Source: Holothuria scabra (Eukaryota; Echinodermata; Holothuroidea; Aspidochirotida; Holothuriidae). From it: a DNA stretch of 64,000 bases. Positions 45,801 through 57,081 of the stretch are shown here, piece after piece. Under the pieces are notes generated by a model that worked only from the letters and a program-made list of their open reading frames with translations, ran no database searches and had not been told where the DNA came from. The DNA lies in assembly GCA_037179385.1 (NCBI GenBank), contig CM074195.1, forward strand, positions 25,311,087 through 25,375,086, read 5' to 3'. The stretch's first letter is position 1. The number at the start of each line of letters is the position of its first letter. The translations under genes were made by a program, and so were the position numbers.

Positions 45801-46149
45801 TAACGCTTCCCTCTGAGCATGATCTTGATGAGTCAGTCGGTGCTGACTTGAACAGATCCTCTGTTGGAGGAGGCGAAGTAAATTTCAGCCTGTAACCCTC
45901 TGTCACCGTACGAAGGACTCAATCGTCTGGATGTAAAAGCTCCAACTTTCCAGCAAGCCCGGCGTATGGGATCGAGGTGCGTTGGTAGGACCTTTAGGCC
46001 ATTGACCTAACGAAGAACATTCAAGAAAAGGCCTCAGTGAAGGGCAAGATCTCCCTCTTCTCGAAGGACGGGCTTAGGCTGGGAAGTCCTGACTTGATCT
46101 GGACTGTCTCCAAGAACCACGACGGTGAGCGTACGAGGAATTGGATTAC

Positions 46150-46940
46150 CTGAAACACCCGACTGAAGGAGGGTTTGAAACTGCTGTTAAAGATATCAGA
46201 GCCCGTCAGGTGAAACTCCTGAAACTTCTTTTTGACTGCCTCAGATGGTCAACCAAGAGAGTCCAAAACTAACGAGCGTGTCTGGGAAGTAACAGGTACA
46301 GAAATCGGCTCCATTTGGTCAAAAACTGGGCGAGACGTCGGACGAAGAAAATTCACCAGAATGCTCGTTTCCTTTCTGGAAATGGACCTGCCCTCGTTTT
46401 GCTGGAAGGTTAACATTACAATCTGTACCAGAAGAAGTAACCCGAGCGAAAACCTCAGTCTCATGCGGGCAGCATAGTCAGTCTTGGCTAACTCATACTG
46501 ATGTTCCCTATCTTTGACAGAAATTTGCCTTTTTGGTCCATAACCCCTGGTGAGATAAGCTTTTCTTTCCCATCAGCAGGAATTAAAGGTGGACAAAAAA
46601 CTTCTTCCACTCTGACTCGTCGACCCTGAAGGTTGGAGCCGTTTCTGCAGGGAAGGCTGACCATTTCTTAAGCTCGGCAAATGCCCTGTATCTTTCTGCG
46701 CATTCCACATCTACATGCATCAGGACCAAAGGAGGTTTGGATGGCTTATTAAGGTTCAACTTCGACTTTTTCTTTGACGGGGCCAGGTCCGTAACTTGGT
46801 CTTCGAAACCCCAAACAACCTCTACTGCTGACTGGAAAGCTTTAGAGGTAACATCTGTACCCAGTAGCAGTTCCCTCTCATCATTTGATGACCCAGATTG
46901 GTGTCGAAGGACTGGATCTGGGTCCTGGGCAGACATCTGC
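46150..46940 (-). pseudogene. DIRS gag-like region
   Basis: Two open stretches: 46,583-46,936, starting MSAQDPDPVLRHQSGSSNDE, and 46,249-46,464 with LRFSLGLLLLVQIVMLTFQQ, ETSILVNFLRPTSRPVFDQM. The second resembles the conserved LxPTSRPVFDQM-type segment of DIRS gag proteins. Position before RT fits gag. Confidence 0.55.
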
Positions 46941-47315
46941 CCCCATCAGCGCTAGCCACAAGACTATCGAACCTGAAAGGGAACCAGAACAAAGGCCTGA
47001 ATAACACACTAGGCCGACCCTTCTAGTAAGAGATGCAAGACAAAGAACACACTCGGAGAGAATGTAACACAAAAAGGTAGAACCACGACCCAATCCCAAT
47101 ATCTCAACGGCCTAAAAACTGGCCTCCAAAAGTAAAACCAACCCAAACGGAGAGATAGAGAGAGGAAGGGAAGCGAGGTACCGGAACGGTCAACGGGGAA
47201 GAACAACCCATACAAGGCAAAACCTTAAGCCAACAGCCAGCAAAACAACCTAACGTTAGGCAAGAAGGCCTAACAAATCTAGTCTGAAAACAGACTAGCC
47301 GGAACCCCCCCCCCC

Positions 47316-47390
47316 CGAAATTTTGACTAAGGGGAAACCCGGGAAAAACGAAAATATACTCATCAAACTTCAATAAGTAGGAGTAGTAAA
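47316..47390 (-). repeat. Penelope pseudo-LTR direct repeat, 3' copy
   Basis: About 90% or more identical to 49,831-49,900 in the same orientation. A 13-base C run precedes it. Confidence 0.75.
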
Positions 47391-47616
47391 ATAAGGGTAG
47401 GTGGTGCCACCATCTGACGTCACGTAACAGCCGTCGAACCGCACATTTTTTAGGAAACGCCCGAGTCATACGTGTGACTCATGCGAAAGAAAATTTAGGC
47501 TTTATAGTTTGGCCGGGGGTTGTAAGACATTAATGTTCCACAATATAGCTCTACTGGCCGGTGGATCCAAAAACGCTTTTAACAAGCGGGGTGTGAAATT
47601 AGTTGATTCTTCTGAT

Positions 47617-47672
47617 CAAGCTAGACCGGTTTCTGCTCTCATGCGTTATAATAGCGGAGCTTCATCAGTAGC
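47617..47672 (-). ncRNA. Candidate hammerhead ribozyme in the Penelope-like element
   Basis: On the minus strand: stem I strand GCTA, core CTGATGA, stem II GCTC...GAGC (loop of ~18 nt), core GAAA, a CCGG in place of stem III, TC, then TAGC closing stem I. Predicted cleavage follows the GTC near 47,624. Hammerheads with a minimal palindromic stem III are known from Penelope pseudo-LTRs, where they are thought to act as dimers. One A-A mismatch borders stem II. It lies just downstream of the RT stop, where a pseudo-LTR is expected. Confidence 0.6.
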
Positions 47673-47711
47673 AAACCTTTTACTCTGTGTAGGTTTGGGA
47701 TATTCAAATGT

Positions 47712-49797
47712 TTAAATATTGTCTTTCTCGATTGCTTCAATTAGAGCATCGAGGAAAGTATCGCCCAAAGCTATTTCTTCAGAATTTGAGTCGTTCTCAA
47801 AACGTGACCTTACTAGGAGATCTTTCAGATTTTTTGCCCGTTTATAGGCAATTTTCGGGTTTTGGGGAAATAGCTTTTTTAATTGCTCATGTTCGGAAAT
47901 AAGGTGCCAATGTTTGGTTAAGGCATTTTTTATATGCGCCGTCCGAACATGTGGGGTGTAGGTCAGTTTAAAAACTAGTGGTATAGTTTTTGTTTTTGAT
48001 TCCGTGGTTAATAGATTGTCTCTTTCTGTATGCTTGATAGTCGAGGTGGCGGATTCTATTTCAGCACGGGAATAATTTCTCATTAATAACTTCTCTGTGA
48101 AAGAGTCACATTTCTCTTGAAAATCACTCACATTATTGCACAGGCGGGCGTATCTCAGTACTTCGCCTTTGATAAAGCCTTTAAAAGTTGCTAAAGGGTG
48201 TGAAGAATCTCGATTAAGGTATTGGTAAGTTTCTGTGGATTTAGTAAAGACTTCTGTGTCTAGGATACCACAGGAGCGGAAACGTTTACCTTTAAATATT
48301 TTGAGATCTAAGTAAGTGACTTCCTCAAAGGATATTTCAGCAGTGAATTTGAAAAATTCGTGAGAAGTATTAAGGTTTACCACTAGATTTTGGAGTTCCG
48401 TTTGGGTTCCTTTGTACAACAATAAAATATCATCCCTGTACCGAAGCCATTTTAAAATGTTCGGATCTGTAGATATTATGCCTTTCTCTAACGGATGCAT
48501 AACAATGTCACAGATTTCAGGGGAAGCCTGACTGCCCATGGCGCAACCTATTTTTTGTTGGTAGAAGTTGCCGTTAAATTCAAAACAATTTCTGGTTAGA
48601 ATTAGTTCGACAAGTTTGCCCATTGAGCAGGGAGATATTTTCTTTATCTCGTATAAGCTTTGAGGAGCTTCGGAGTAGGCTTTCTGAACAAGATCTAAAG
48701 CTTCGTCTTGTGGGGTGTTTGTGTACATAGAAACAACGTCCAAAGTGGCGAGAATGACATTTTCTGGGAAAAGTGTAGCTTCCAGTAAGCTAAGGATATG
48801 TTTCGTATCCTTAACATAGGTGTTTTGTTTTAACACGATAGGAAGTAGGAAATAATCCACAAATTCAGATATTTTTTTCCGTGGGGGATCCGTTACCGCT
48901 AATCATTGGTCGACCAGAAAAATTTGAGTTAGCCGGTGGGGGTTTATGTACTTTAGGGAGTACGTAAATGACCGGGGTGCGGATCGTGTGGTTTAGTGGA
49001 TTTAAATAGTTGAAAATCTCCTCGTCAATCTCTTTTTTGGAGAACATATCTCGAATAGTTTCGAGCACTAATTTTTTTGTGTCGAGGGTTATATCGCTAT
49101 CAAGTTTTTGATAATGAGGACTTTCTAATTGCCTTTCAATTTCGGCTTGGTAGTCCGTGCGATTTAGAATTGCAATACCTCTGCCTTTATCAAAGGGTTT
49201 AAGGATGACAGATCTGTCTTTAGCCAGTGATCTGAGAGCAACCTTTTCAGCCTTAGAGATGTTATTTTGGGCATCATAGATAGGTATTTCCGCAAGTTCT
49301 CTTTTAGTAGCTTCGAGATAGTCTTCAAGGTTGCGACTATATGTCACCTGTGGTTACCAAGTCGACGGTAGTCGGAACTTATGAAATAACCTTTGCTCTT
49401 TATCTTGCATAACGAATCGTATTCTCATTTTTCTTGTTAGATCCTTCAAGGACTTGAGAATATGGACTCTAGAAGGTTTTTCGGGTGTAATTAAAAATTT
49501 TAGACCTTTTCCGAACGCAATATTTTCTATATCTGATATTTTTCTATCAGAGAGATTTTTGACGTACTTGAGGGAGTCTTTCGCCTTTAGTTTAAGGTTG
49601 TGGGCATTAAGTAGACTACTTTTAGCCTCGTGTTTCCTTTGGCGGGTATGAGATCGGTTAATGCTTTTAGTAGCTTTAAGAGGACGGACAAATTTTCTTT
49701 TTTTCGCGGGTTTATTTGCACGTTTAGTCGTGGGGTTATTGGTATTTTCGATTACCGGGGTTTTAGAAAACGAAAGAGAAGACACAGACACGAGCAT
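47712..49797 (-). pseudogene. Penelope-like reverse transcriptase, nearly intact (one stop, one frameshift)
   Basis: About 695 residues from an ATG at 49,797. The N-terminal basic region has RANKPAKKRKFVRPLKAT, then VKNLSDRKISDIENIAFGKG. RT follows: KPFDKGRGIAILNRTDY, RTPVIYVLPKVHKPPP, GRPMISG, LATLDVVSMYTNTPQDEA, IGCAMGSQASPEICDIVMHP and catalytic RYRDDILLLY, then VTYLDLKIF. The thumb-like part ends KNLKDLLVRSRF. Breaks: an in-frame TAA at 49,354-49,356 and a one-base length change in an A run near 48,871-48,877. It ends in EAIEKDNI with no room for a GIY-YIG domain, so the element appears endonuclease-less. Homopolymer and single-base breaks could be assembly errors. Confidence 0.85.
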
Positions 49798-49830
49798 GTT
49801 TGTAGAGGTAGTGACTAAGGGGAAACCCAA

Positions 49831-49900
49831 ATTTTGACTAAGGGAAAACCCGGGAAAAACGAAAATATACTCATCAAACTTCCATAAGTAGGAGTAGGAA
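49831..49900 (-). repeat. Penelope pseudo-LTR direct repeat, 5' copy
   Basis: Same-orientation partner of 47,316-47,390, immediately 5' of the RT frame. No hammerhead-like core is attached to this copy, so it appears 5'-truncated. Confidence 0.75.
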
Positions 49901-50011
49901 CACTTCCTTGCTAAGATGGAGGGTGATGAGAACCGATGGCGCCAGGGTTGAAGGCGAAAATACCACAAAAAATCAGAAGAAACCAAAATGCGTGTACAGT
50001 CATTTCGCTGG

Positions 50012-50139
50012 CAATGAAGCAAGGGCGACTTATAGCAAGACGGTTAGGAAGTAGTTAGGGCGTCACCTTGAGGGTTTCTTCATTGCCAGACTTTCCTCTG
50101 TATATGGGGCTGTCCAGTAGTAGTAATAGGGGACGTAAG
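50012..50139 (+). repeat. Inverted terminal repeat of the DIRS-like element (5' side)
   Basis: Partner of 42,927-43,053, in opposite orientation, marking the start of the minus-strand element. Confidence 0.85.
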
Positions 50140-50412
50140 TAGAAGCGAAAGCGATTGTTAATCCTTCAAAGTATGACACTACACAAACTGTAGGCATGAA
50201 GGTGTGCCACACTCAATTCAAAAGTCTTGCAAAGTTTCTGCAGGATTCAATTTTTCCCATACTCTCTTCATATTTTCTATGCACATGAAGAAAGTCGGAT
50301 TGTATAAAGAACTGGGTAAATACCTGAAATACCACCCACCACCCTCTTAAATTTCTTAGCAGGGGACTTTTTTACCCATATGTTAAGCTCTAAAAGCAGT
50401 GAGTGCACACAC

Positions 50413-50537
50413 CTGAAATTTTGTTGTGTCACTAACAATGGTACCATCTTTAACATATCCCTTCTCCATGACTTCCTCCAGAAAAGATGACATGTTTAAT
50501 TCATCATGGTCTTCATTGGAGCAAGATGTTTCCACAC
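50413..50537 (-). CDS. D2HGDH: D-2-hydroxyglutarate dehydrogenase, internal exon
   Basis: A 125-nt exon bounded by CTTTTCTTCAG and a CAG|GTGTGT donor. It enters with two bases completing a codon and ends in phase 0, which fits the phase-0 start of the exon at 41,867. It encodes VETSCSNEDHDELNM, SSFLEEVMEKGYVKDGTIVS and DTTKFQ, aligning with the family segment ETSGSN...FLE...G.V.DGT..D in front of the WxLRE motif. The next exon is 8.5 kb away, because the intron holds the DIRS/Penelope nest. Confidence 0.85.
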
Positions 50538-50669
50538 CTGAAGAAAAGACAATATTACATACTTGACACCATTGTCATCTCAGGGAACAAAACATGTAGG
50601 CTAGCAGATGGTCAACTGGTCTCTCGTATGGGACACAATGACATGCCTCAATAAGTGGAATCCATGGGG

Positions 50670-50745
50670 CTTAACTCGGTCAGGAGTCAAACTGTAGACT
50701 TCCCGACTGCAAGCCTGATGCTCTAACCACTTGACAATTCAGTCG
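50670..50745 (-). mobile_element. tRNA-like SINE head (family S3)
   Basis: The minus strand reads TCAAGTGGTTAGAGCATCAG, GCTTGCAGTCGGGAAGTC and GTTTGACTCCTGACC: A-box-like GTGGTTAGAGCA, a GCA anticodon-like loop and a degenerate B box. A second copy is at 51,319-51,373. The acceptor stem does not pair, so this is not a functional tRNA gene. Confidence 0.6.
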
Positions 50746-51318
50746 TTTCGCGAAAGGGGTGTAACAGGAGGGAAAGGTGGGTTCCCCCTCCCCTTTGAGG
50801 TATGAGCTTTGCAGCCTTGGAGCTCAAGTAATTTAGTGTTCATCATTGTTCCCTTCTAAAATGATATCGGCATGACCTTAGTGCATATAATGTATTACCA
50901 TCAGCTTAAATTATAATAGTGTTCCCACGGCACTATAGCAAAAATGTGTTTTACTTGCTTTATTAGAAGCTTGTTGCTTACACGGTCTGATTCATAGTAA
51001 CATGAGAGAATGAACTCTAAAATACTGTTTCAAAGTTAAAGCATAGATAAATAATTTTCCTAATGAAGCAATAAAAGGTAAGTTCATGTCACACTGCTTT
51101 TACTTTTACATTTTTCAACTTTTCATCTTGTGTATTGTAACTGACTTTATTGTGAATATTAAAGGGCTAATCCTTTAATCTCAAAGTAAAATTTTTGTAG
51201 TCCATGGAAATTTCTCAACTGGCACAACTCTTTGATTGACAGCTTCTTCAAAACAATACAGAGTACTGAAGCTTATACTACACAGCATGTACTGTACTGA
51301 GAGTGATATGATTACACA

Positions 51319-51373
51319 CGTTAGAGTATCCGACTGCAAGTCCGACACTATAACCACTTGACCTGGCAGTCAG
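51319..51373 (-). mobile_element. tRNA-like SINE head (family S3), second copy
   Basis: The minus strand reads GTCAAGTGGTTATAGTGTCG, GACTTGCAGTCGGATACTC, matching the first 40 bases of the 50.7-kb copy. Confidence 0.55.
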
Positions 51374-54300
51374 TACTTAGGGTGCTAGGAACAATTTAGC
51401 ATTCAAAGATGGTATAGCAATTTTCCTGTTTATGGGCTTCTCGTTCACAAGATTATCAAAGACCCATTTATGTTATATATAAAATCTGCCACACAATTTT
51501 GCATTTGTATAGCAATCGCTAATTTGTCCATTTTGTGTAACAAAATGCGATGCAATATCAGATAAATTATTCCCTGGGGTGTATGCAAAAATTGCCATTC
51601 CTTTTGCCTAGCTGTTGCTTTATGATTTTTCAGATTATTTTAGTATTTAGGGAATTGAAATATGGTTTTGCGGTGGGTCTTGATTAAGCAGATGGTGTAA
51701 TTAGAATTTGTACTGTACTAGAACTGGAAACTGTACTCCAAAGGTGGACACTTCAAACAAAGAATTGGCATTTTAATGTCTTATGGTGCAGGGTCTGTAT
51801 GTTGCTGTAACAATGCACATACCTGAGAGACAGAGCAACAATTTACAAGAATGGAATCTTCACAACCTTGGTCATTATTTTATTAAACATACAAAGATCA
51901 GCTAGAAGGCTATGATGCTGCAAGTGGTGCCAAGGGGGTGAGTAAGACTATTTGTGTTGGCGAGAGCAGAGGAAAGTTTCTGTCACAAAATCTAGAATAA
52001 CTTAATATTCATGGGCATTAAAGGCAATGGATCTATTCCTGGGGTGAGCAGTGGTAAATATTTTAAATCCTTCCAATGCTCTGTTGAACTCAAATTTGTA
52101 AATATTAACAAGTTATGTTTATTGCAGCTTCTAATTTGAAAGGAAGTATCGATCATAGACATTCTTTTACGAACATTGACAACTATGAAATAGTTCATTT
52201 AAAAGTTCTGTTAATACATAATATTTTCCTGACTATCAAACTCTTTTTTCTCATATCAGTGTGCTTCATGAAGCATATATAAGAATATAGAGAGAATTCA
52301 CATCCACATTAGGAAGAAATGCAAAGAAAATGTTTTTCATCATTAATGAAATCATAAAGTCAGTAGGAATAGAAAGGATGCTAATGCCACCCCAATTCAT
52401 CTGATCTTCAATTCCAGGACATATTGAGTTGATGTCAACTCATGAAGAGGGTGATGAAGGGTACCACTACATGAAATTGCTTATTTTATTAGTATAATTA
52501 GTTAGGTTTCACAGCTTAGAATTTAAAATGATTACAGATGAAACCTTTAAGTATAACTGAGTGTATTGCTTTTTGAAAAACGTGGCAACTGTCAAGCACA
52601 CCGAAAATAAATCTAGGAGAACATTTCATGTATGAAGGTGTTTTCCATAAAGAGAAAAAAAAAACAGAAGCAAATTGAATATGTAAGCAGCAACTAATGA
52701 CGTTCATAATATAAGGATGAGCGTATGAAATGAGATCCTTGTTCACATTGGAAAAAACAGGCAGGTATACCTAAAATGGCTGGATAAGATTTATATTTTC
52801 TTTTTGCTCATACTGGATTTATTTTCCTGGAAAAGAAAAAGTGTATGACCTGTTGACCCCAACTGACACAGATATTTCAGTAGGAGAAAGGGGAAGTCAA
52901 ACTTTTTATAGATGCTTACACTCTTCGGAGGTTCAACTTTGTATTGATTCCATTTATAGAGATTAAAGTGAACCGGCTGTTCAGCTAAGAAAACATGATT
53001 GCATTGTCATTCGGACACAACACCGGATCTGCTAGAAGACTGAAAAGAAGGGTTAATAGGCGTTAATTGAGCTTTAATAGGCTATGAGGTTACTAAACCC
53101 AAACATTCCAGTGTAATTTGCATTTAAATCTGATGTTTATGGTAATTGCTAATGCAGGTGACTTATAAACTCTATATCAAGTTGGTAAGCTTGAAGATCA
53201 AGTTAATATGACATCATTGCCTCAAATAAAGAGCAAATCTTTTGTTTTCCTTTTAACCGGACGGCCAATTTTCTCTACACTAATCTAATGTTATCAGAAT
53301 GCAGATACGAATTTCTGATGAAAAGGCTCATATTGTTTCCAAAGTCAAAACAATAAACTGCAAATCAAAGAAAATAGAGTATAGCTTATCAATGTTTTTA
53401 AGACAAACCCAGTAAGGGTGAGTCATCTATCTAAACTATGCAGTATGGGTATTTGCGCACAGGAAGAGTGAAAGTTACTTTGAATAAATACTATTTACAT
53501 AAATGACTACGACCTAACTTCATTTGCTGATATCTCAAGATCTAAACATCTAAACTTTTAACTTAAAAACTTTTTGCTTCGTCCTCCTTTTCACATGAAG
53601 CAGACAAAACACAATAGAATTAAATAAGTTTGCAGGATAAAGGAGTGATTACTCCAAAGGGGCATTAGGTGTCATGCAATTGTGATTCGGCAGAGTGTAA
53701 AGAGAATTTGTTATGTTATTCACTCAAAGTGAACTTGAGGCAAGCAGACAAAACTTTCACGCCTGATGTTGTTCCCACGTGGATTTCACTCTCTGCATGA
53801 CGAATTTCTCTTTTAAAGGGGAGCAATAGTGGCCATTTGACTCCCCACATATGTGTAGTACATATATAAACATTAGATATTAACACTACTGTGTTGTTTT
53901 TCCGTAAAAAACTCATACCGAAAAAAAAGCTTCAAATCTCCCGCTCTTCAAGACATGAGTATCGCCATACTCGAAGAAACACGACCATGGATCAGCTGAT
54001 TGATGACGTAAAACCTGCACCTGATCAGATTTCTCAAAAGTGGTTACCAACTTACGTAGACTTACAGATGAATTTATAATTACCCTTTACGAAGCTTAAA
54101 AAACTTCATAGTTGGTTTTGCTTCACTGATAAAAATTTTTGATAACCCAATAATTTTTTGTTCTTCTTTTTGTTTCATCCTCAAATAAAAAATACTCGTT
54201 ATTTCTGACTGCTTATGTACAAACCAAGATAAGTTACTTCCGGTAGACCGTGAAACTACAACAAAAACAAGCTGTGACTAGCGAGACCGTATTTTAGCAT

Positions 54301-56560
54301 GCTTTTCGGTGCAACCGTTAGGTTCATTTTCACTCATTTTCGCAAAGATTCGATTTAGTCGAACCTTTTGTAATTCTCGTAAGTAATGTAGGATATTTGT
54401 GGACACTTAAACGTTAAAAGAAGGCAATCGCAAAGAGAAATCGGCTAAGACACCATACACATCGATCGGTGTTATTGTTATACGGCATAGGCTACGTATT
54501 AGGCTATACTAGTATAAGCCTGTACGTAACGTACTGAACGGCCAGTCTAACGTTAGCTTGTATAGACTGTACGGCTGGTTCGCTGCGGGTGCTAGTCACA
54601 TCTCTCTCAGGTGCACGAGTTTTCCTTGGTCAAACTGGCTCAAAATCATATGCACTTGGCCCGGAAGAGGTATCCATATTCTTTTAAGGAGTTAATCTTT
54701 TGATTTCTGAACCTTTTTCTCAAACTCAACCGTTGAAACGTTTGTAAAATGAATTAAGCGGTGGGCAGTTGCGCTAGTCTTCAGTAGTGTTACGAACGTT
54801 TGTGCAGTATAGTATATATGGTATTGCGCAATAGCAAACAAAAGTATACATTGGGTGCAGGTTTTACGTCACTGTTCTGTTGCACTATGGGTAATTTCGG
54901 AGAAATATGGTGCTCACTGCTTTGCTTGTGATTGCCTTTCAGACTTGCCTCGGAAAAACTCATACTACGTTTGACTTCGGATAAAATTGGTCTTTGATGA
55001 TGCCACATTGCTTGGAATAATTATATTGAATTTTCTGTGCTGTCTAGAAGGCTGCACAATTGCTTCCCTTTAATGTCAAATGCTTTTGTGATGTCATTGC
55101 CTAATAGATTGTAAGTGATCTTTCACTTTCACATACTGAATAACAATGTTAAAAAACAGATGACCAACAGTTAAGGCATACTACTCGAAAAAACTCAACT
55201 CAATTCAAATACCCCACTGCCCAATATAGGTAAATTATGCCCAAATCTTATTAGGTCAAACAAAGGAAGAACAGACTGAACGCTAAGATAAACAAAGCAT
55301 TGCTTATCAGACTGATCTTTTATCATCCTATACATCCTGCTTCCTGTACATCGTGCATCTAGTTCTCTTTGGGTAAACAATATAACAAATTTACAACCCA
55401 CTACAATTTCAAGTAGTTCCTCCTTCATGTCCAAATAGCGTGCCGTGTTAAGCCTGATACGGAATTCTCCAGTACTAACTGCCGATTGACGATCTTTTGA
55501 TGTAAACAATACGGAGTGAAACACCACAATTCTTGATTCTCACCAAGACAAAGGGCTGTTCTTTGGCAAAATGGTGCAACAAAGCTGCTTACTCATTGTC
55601 AAGTGAACTGTGGGCTATTTAAATCGGATCAGCTAACTGATAGCATATGCTTGATTAGACAGTTTTGTGAAGACAAGCGTAAAGTGCAAACTCAGTGCCT
55701 TTCGGAGAGAAGGCGTCATGCTGCTGAAGGTTTAGATTCCGCACAAATCACAACTTAATGTAAGTTTGTGCTCTTCATTTATGTGTCCACATTTCAACAT
55801 TGCAAGGCACATCTTTAAAGAGAGCAATACTTCCACAAGTTTTGTAAAAAGAATTAATGAGAAATGGGAGATGTAAAGGCAATATTTGAGGTTTGGAAAG
55901 TCAACACAACTGACAGAAAAATCAACAAGAAACAAAGCATTCCTTGTCAATGTCACATACGGTGAACATCTCGGTAGAGGCTGGAAGGTAGTCTTCTCCT
56001 CGTCAATCACCTAGCTTGGGCATGGGCGATTGCTTGCCTGACTTCCTTAGTAGCCATTTCACAACAGAAACGTGTTAAGGAATCTATTGTGTAGCAGCAC
56101 AGGTCTGTACAGTGTGTGTTCTTCAATTCACACACAGATACCTGATGCCAATCAGCTGACGAAGAAAACTTATCAATTATCACGAGTGAGTGGAGACACA
56201 GATTGAGCCAAAATAACCTCCCTCGGCTTTCCAATGATATTCCGGGGGAAGGATTTCAATTCTCTAATGGGAATGTACACACCACGAGGAGGTATATACC
56301 CTCTGCTGCCGTTAAGATTTAAAAACAAACATATTTAATTCATTGGCTGATACCTCAAGAAATGCTTGACTGATTTGAATGGAATTTTCAACAACTTGTG
56401 AAGATTTAGTTCCTTTTTCACAAATGAAAAGTCCGTTTTTGCTTTATACTTTCCCTTTAAGGCTATTAAAATCTTAATGGTATTCGAACATTCACTCTAA
56501 GAGCCGCTGACAAAGCTTGATGTTGATAATTAACTTTTGATGATCATCTTTTCAGCTTTC
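51374..56560. other. Long D2HGDH intron segment, no exon recognised
   Basis: It lies between the 57.1-kb and 50.4-kb exons. I searched the minus strand by eye for the expected exon (about 165 nt with a LGEILSAFEF-like string) and did not find it. It contains inverted 18-bp repeats near 54,004 and 54,860. Otherwise nothing was seen. Confidence 0.55.
54003..54876. repeat. Pair of 18-bp inverted repeats ~870 bp apart
   Basis: TGACGTAAAACCTGCACC at 54,004 and its exact complement GGTGCAGGTTTTACGTCA at about 54,858. They could be ends of an eroded inverted-repeat element; no target duplication is evident. Confidence 0.45.
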
Positions 56561-56564
56561 TTTC

Positions 56565-56940
56565 ATTCTCTAATAATGGTTAATTATTTAAGCCACCCAC
56601 TGTATGATGATTTTAACTGTGCGATACTACCTTGTAGGGGTCGAATGGGACTTTCTTATGCAGCTACAAATACATACAAATCATCATTCATCCCCTGGTG
56701 TATTCAACCCTTTTAATGACCGTTTAACCACTAGACTTAATTCTTATCATCTTTCTCTTTTGTCTCTTATCATATACTGGTCTTAACCTCCTTGATTATT
56801 TTGATTTAACTGTAATTTGATTTATGTATATGAATTTTTAAGTCCTAAATCTTTGTCTATTTATTTTTGATGATATTGCAATTTTTCGTTTCCTTTGCTA
56901 GCTTTCAATAAAGTTGAACTTGAACTTGAACTTGAACAAC
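56565..56940 (+). mobile_element. LINE 3' end with (TTGAAC)n tail
   Basis: It ends with TTTCAATAAAGTTGAAC followed by tandem TTGAAC units. Such short 3' repeats after an AATAAA-like word are typical of CR1/L2-type LINE tails. The preceding 300 bases are AT-rich, with only a short open frame (SPGVFNPFNDR) of uncertain meaning. Confidence 0.5.
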
Positions 56941-57081
56941 CTTTTTGCAGGAAAGAGAAGCTTAGTACTACTTATCTTTCATCACAACCAACAGTTAAAT
57001 AAGAAGCCCATACATACAAAATGACGAGTTTGCAAATGCCTATCAATACCCTTTTCAAATCTTGTGTAAAACATATCTTAC

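Larger units (their letters stand above)
47316..49900 (-). mobile_element. Penelope-like element nested in the DIRS 5' region
   Basis: A single long reverse-transcriptase frame (49,797 to 47,712) lies between two direct repeats of about 70-75 bp (47,316-47,390 and 49,831-49,900). The repeats share ATTTTGACTAAGG, AAACCCGGGAAAAACGAAAA, TATACTCATCAAACTTC and ATAAGTAGGAGTAG. Direct pseudo-LTRs around a PLE-type RT define Penelope-like elements. The DIRS sequence continues on both sides, so the Penelope insertion is the younger event. The exact boundaries and target duplication are not clear. Confidence 0.8.
42927..50139 (-). mobile_element. DIRS-like tyrosine-recombinase retrotransposon, degenerate, with a nested Penelope-like element
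   Basis: About 128-bp inverted terminal repeats bound the element (42,927-43,053 and 50,012-50,139). They share CAATGAAGCAAGGGCGACTT, GGTTAGGAAGTAG, GGTTTCTTCATTGCC and TATATGGGGCTGTCCA in opposite orientation. Between them, in minus-strand order, lie a gag-like region (46.9-46.2 kb), RT (45.8-45.2), RNase H and connection (45.05-44.1) and tyrosine recombinase (43.87-43.25). This order and inverted termini define DIRS-like elements. Several frameshifts and a changed RT active site show that it is dead. Without the Penelope insertion it would be about 4.6 kb. It lies wholly in a D2HGDH intron, in the same orientation as the gene. Confidence 0.85.

Noticed and set aside
50670..50745. Possible real tRNA gene (GCA anticodon-like)
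   Set aside because: The acceptor arm does not pair, the B box is degenerate, and a second partial copy at 51.3 kb shows that it is a SINE.
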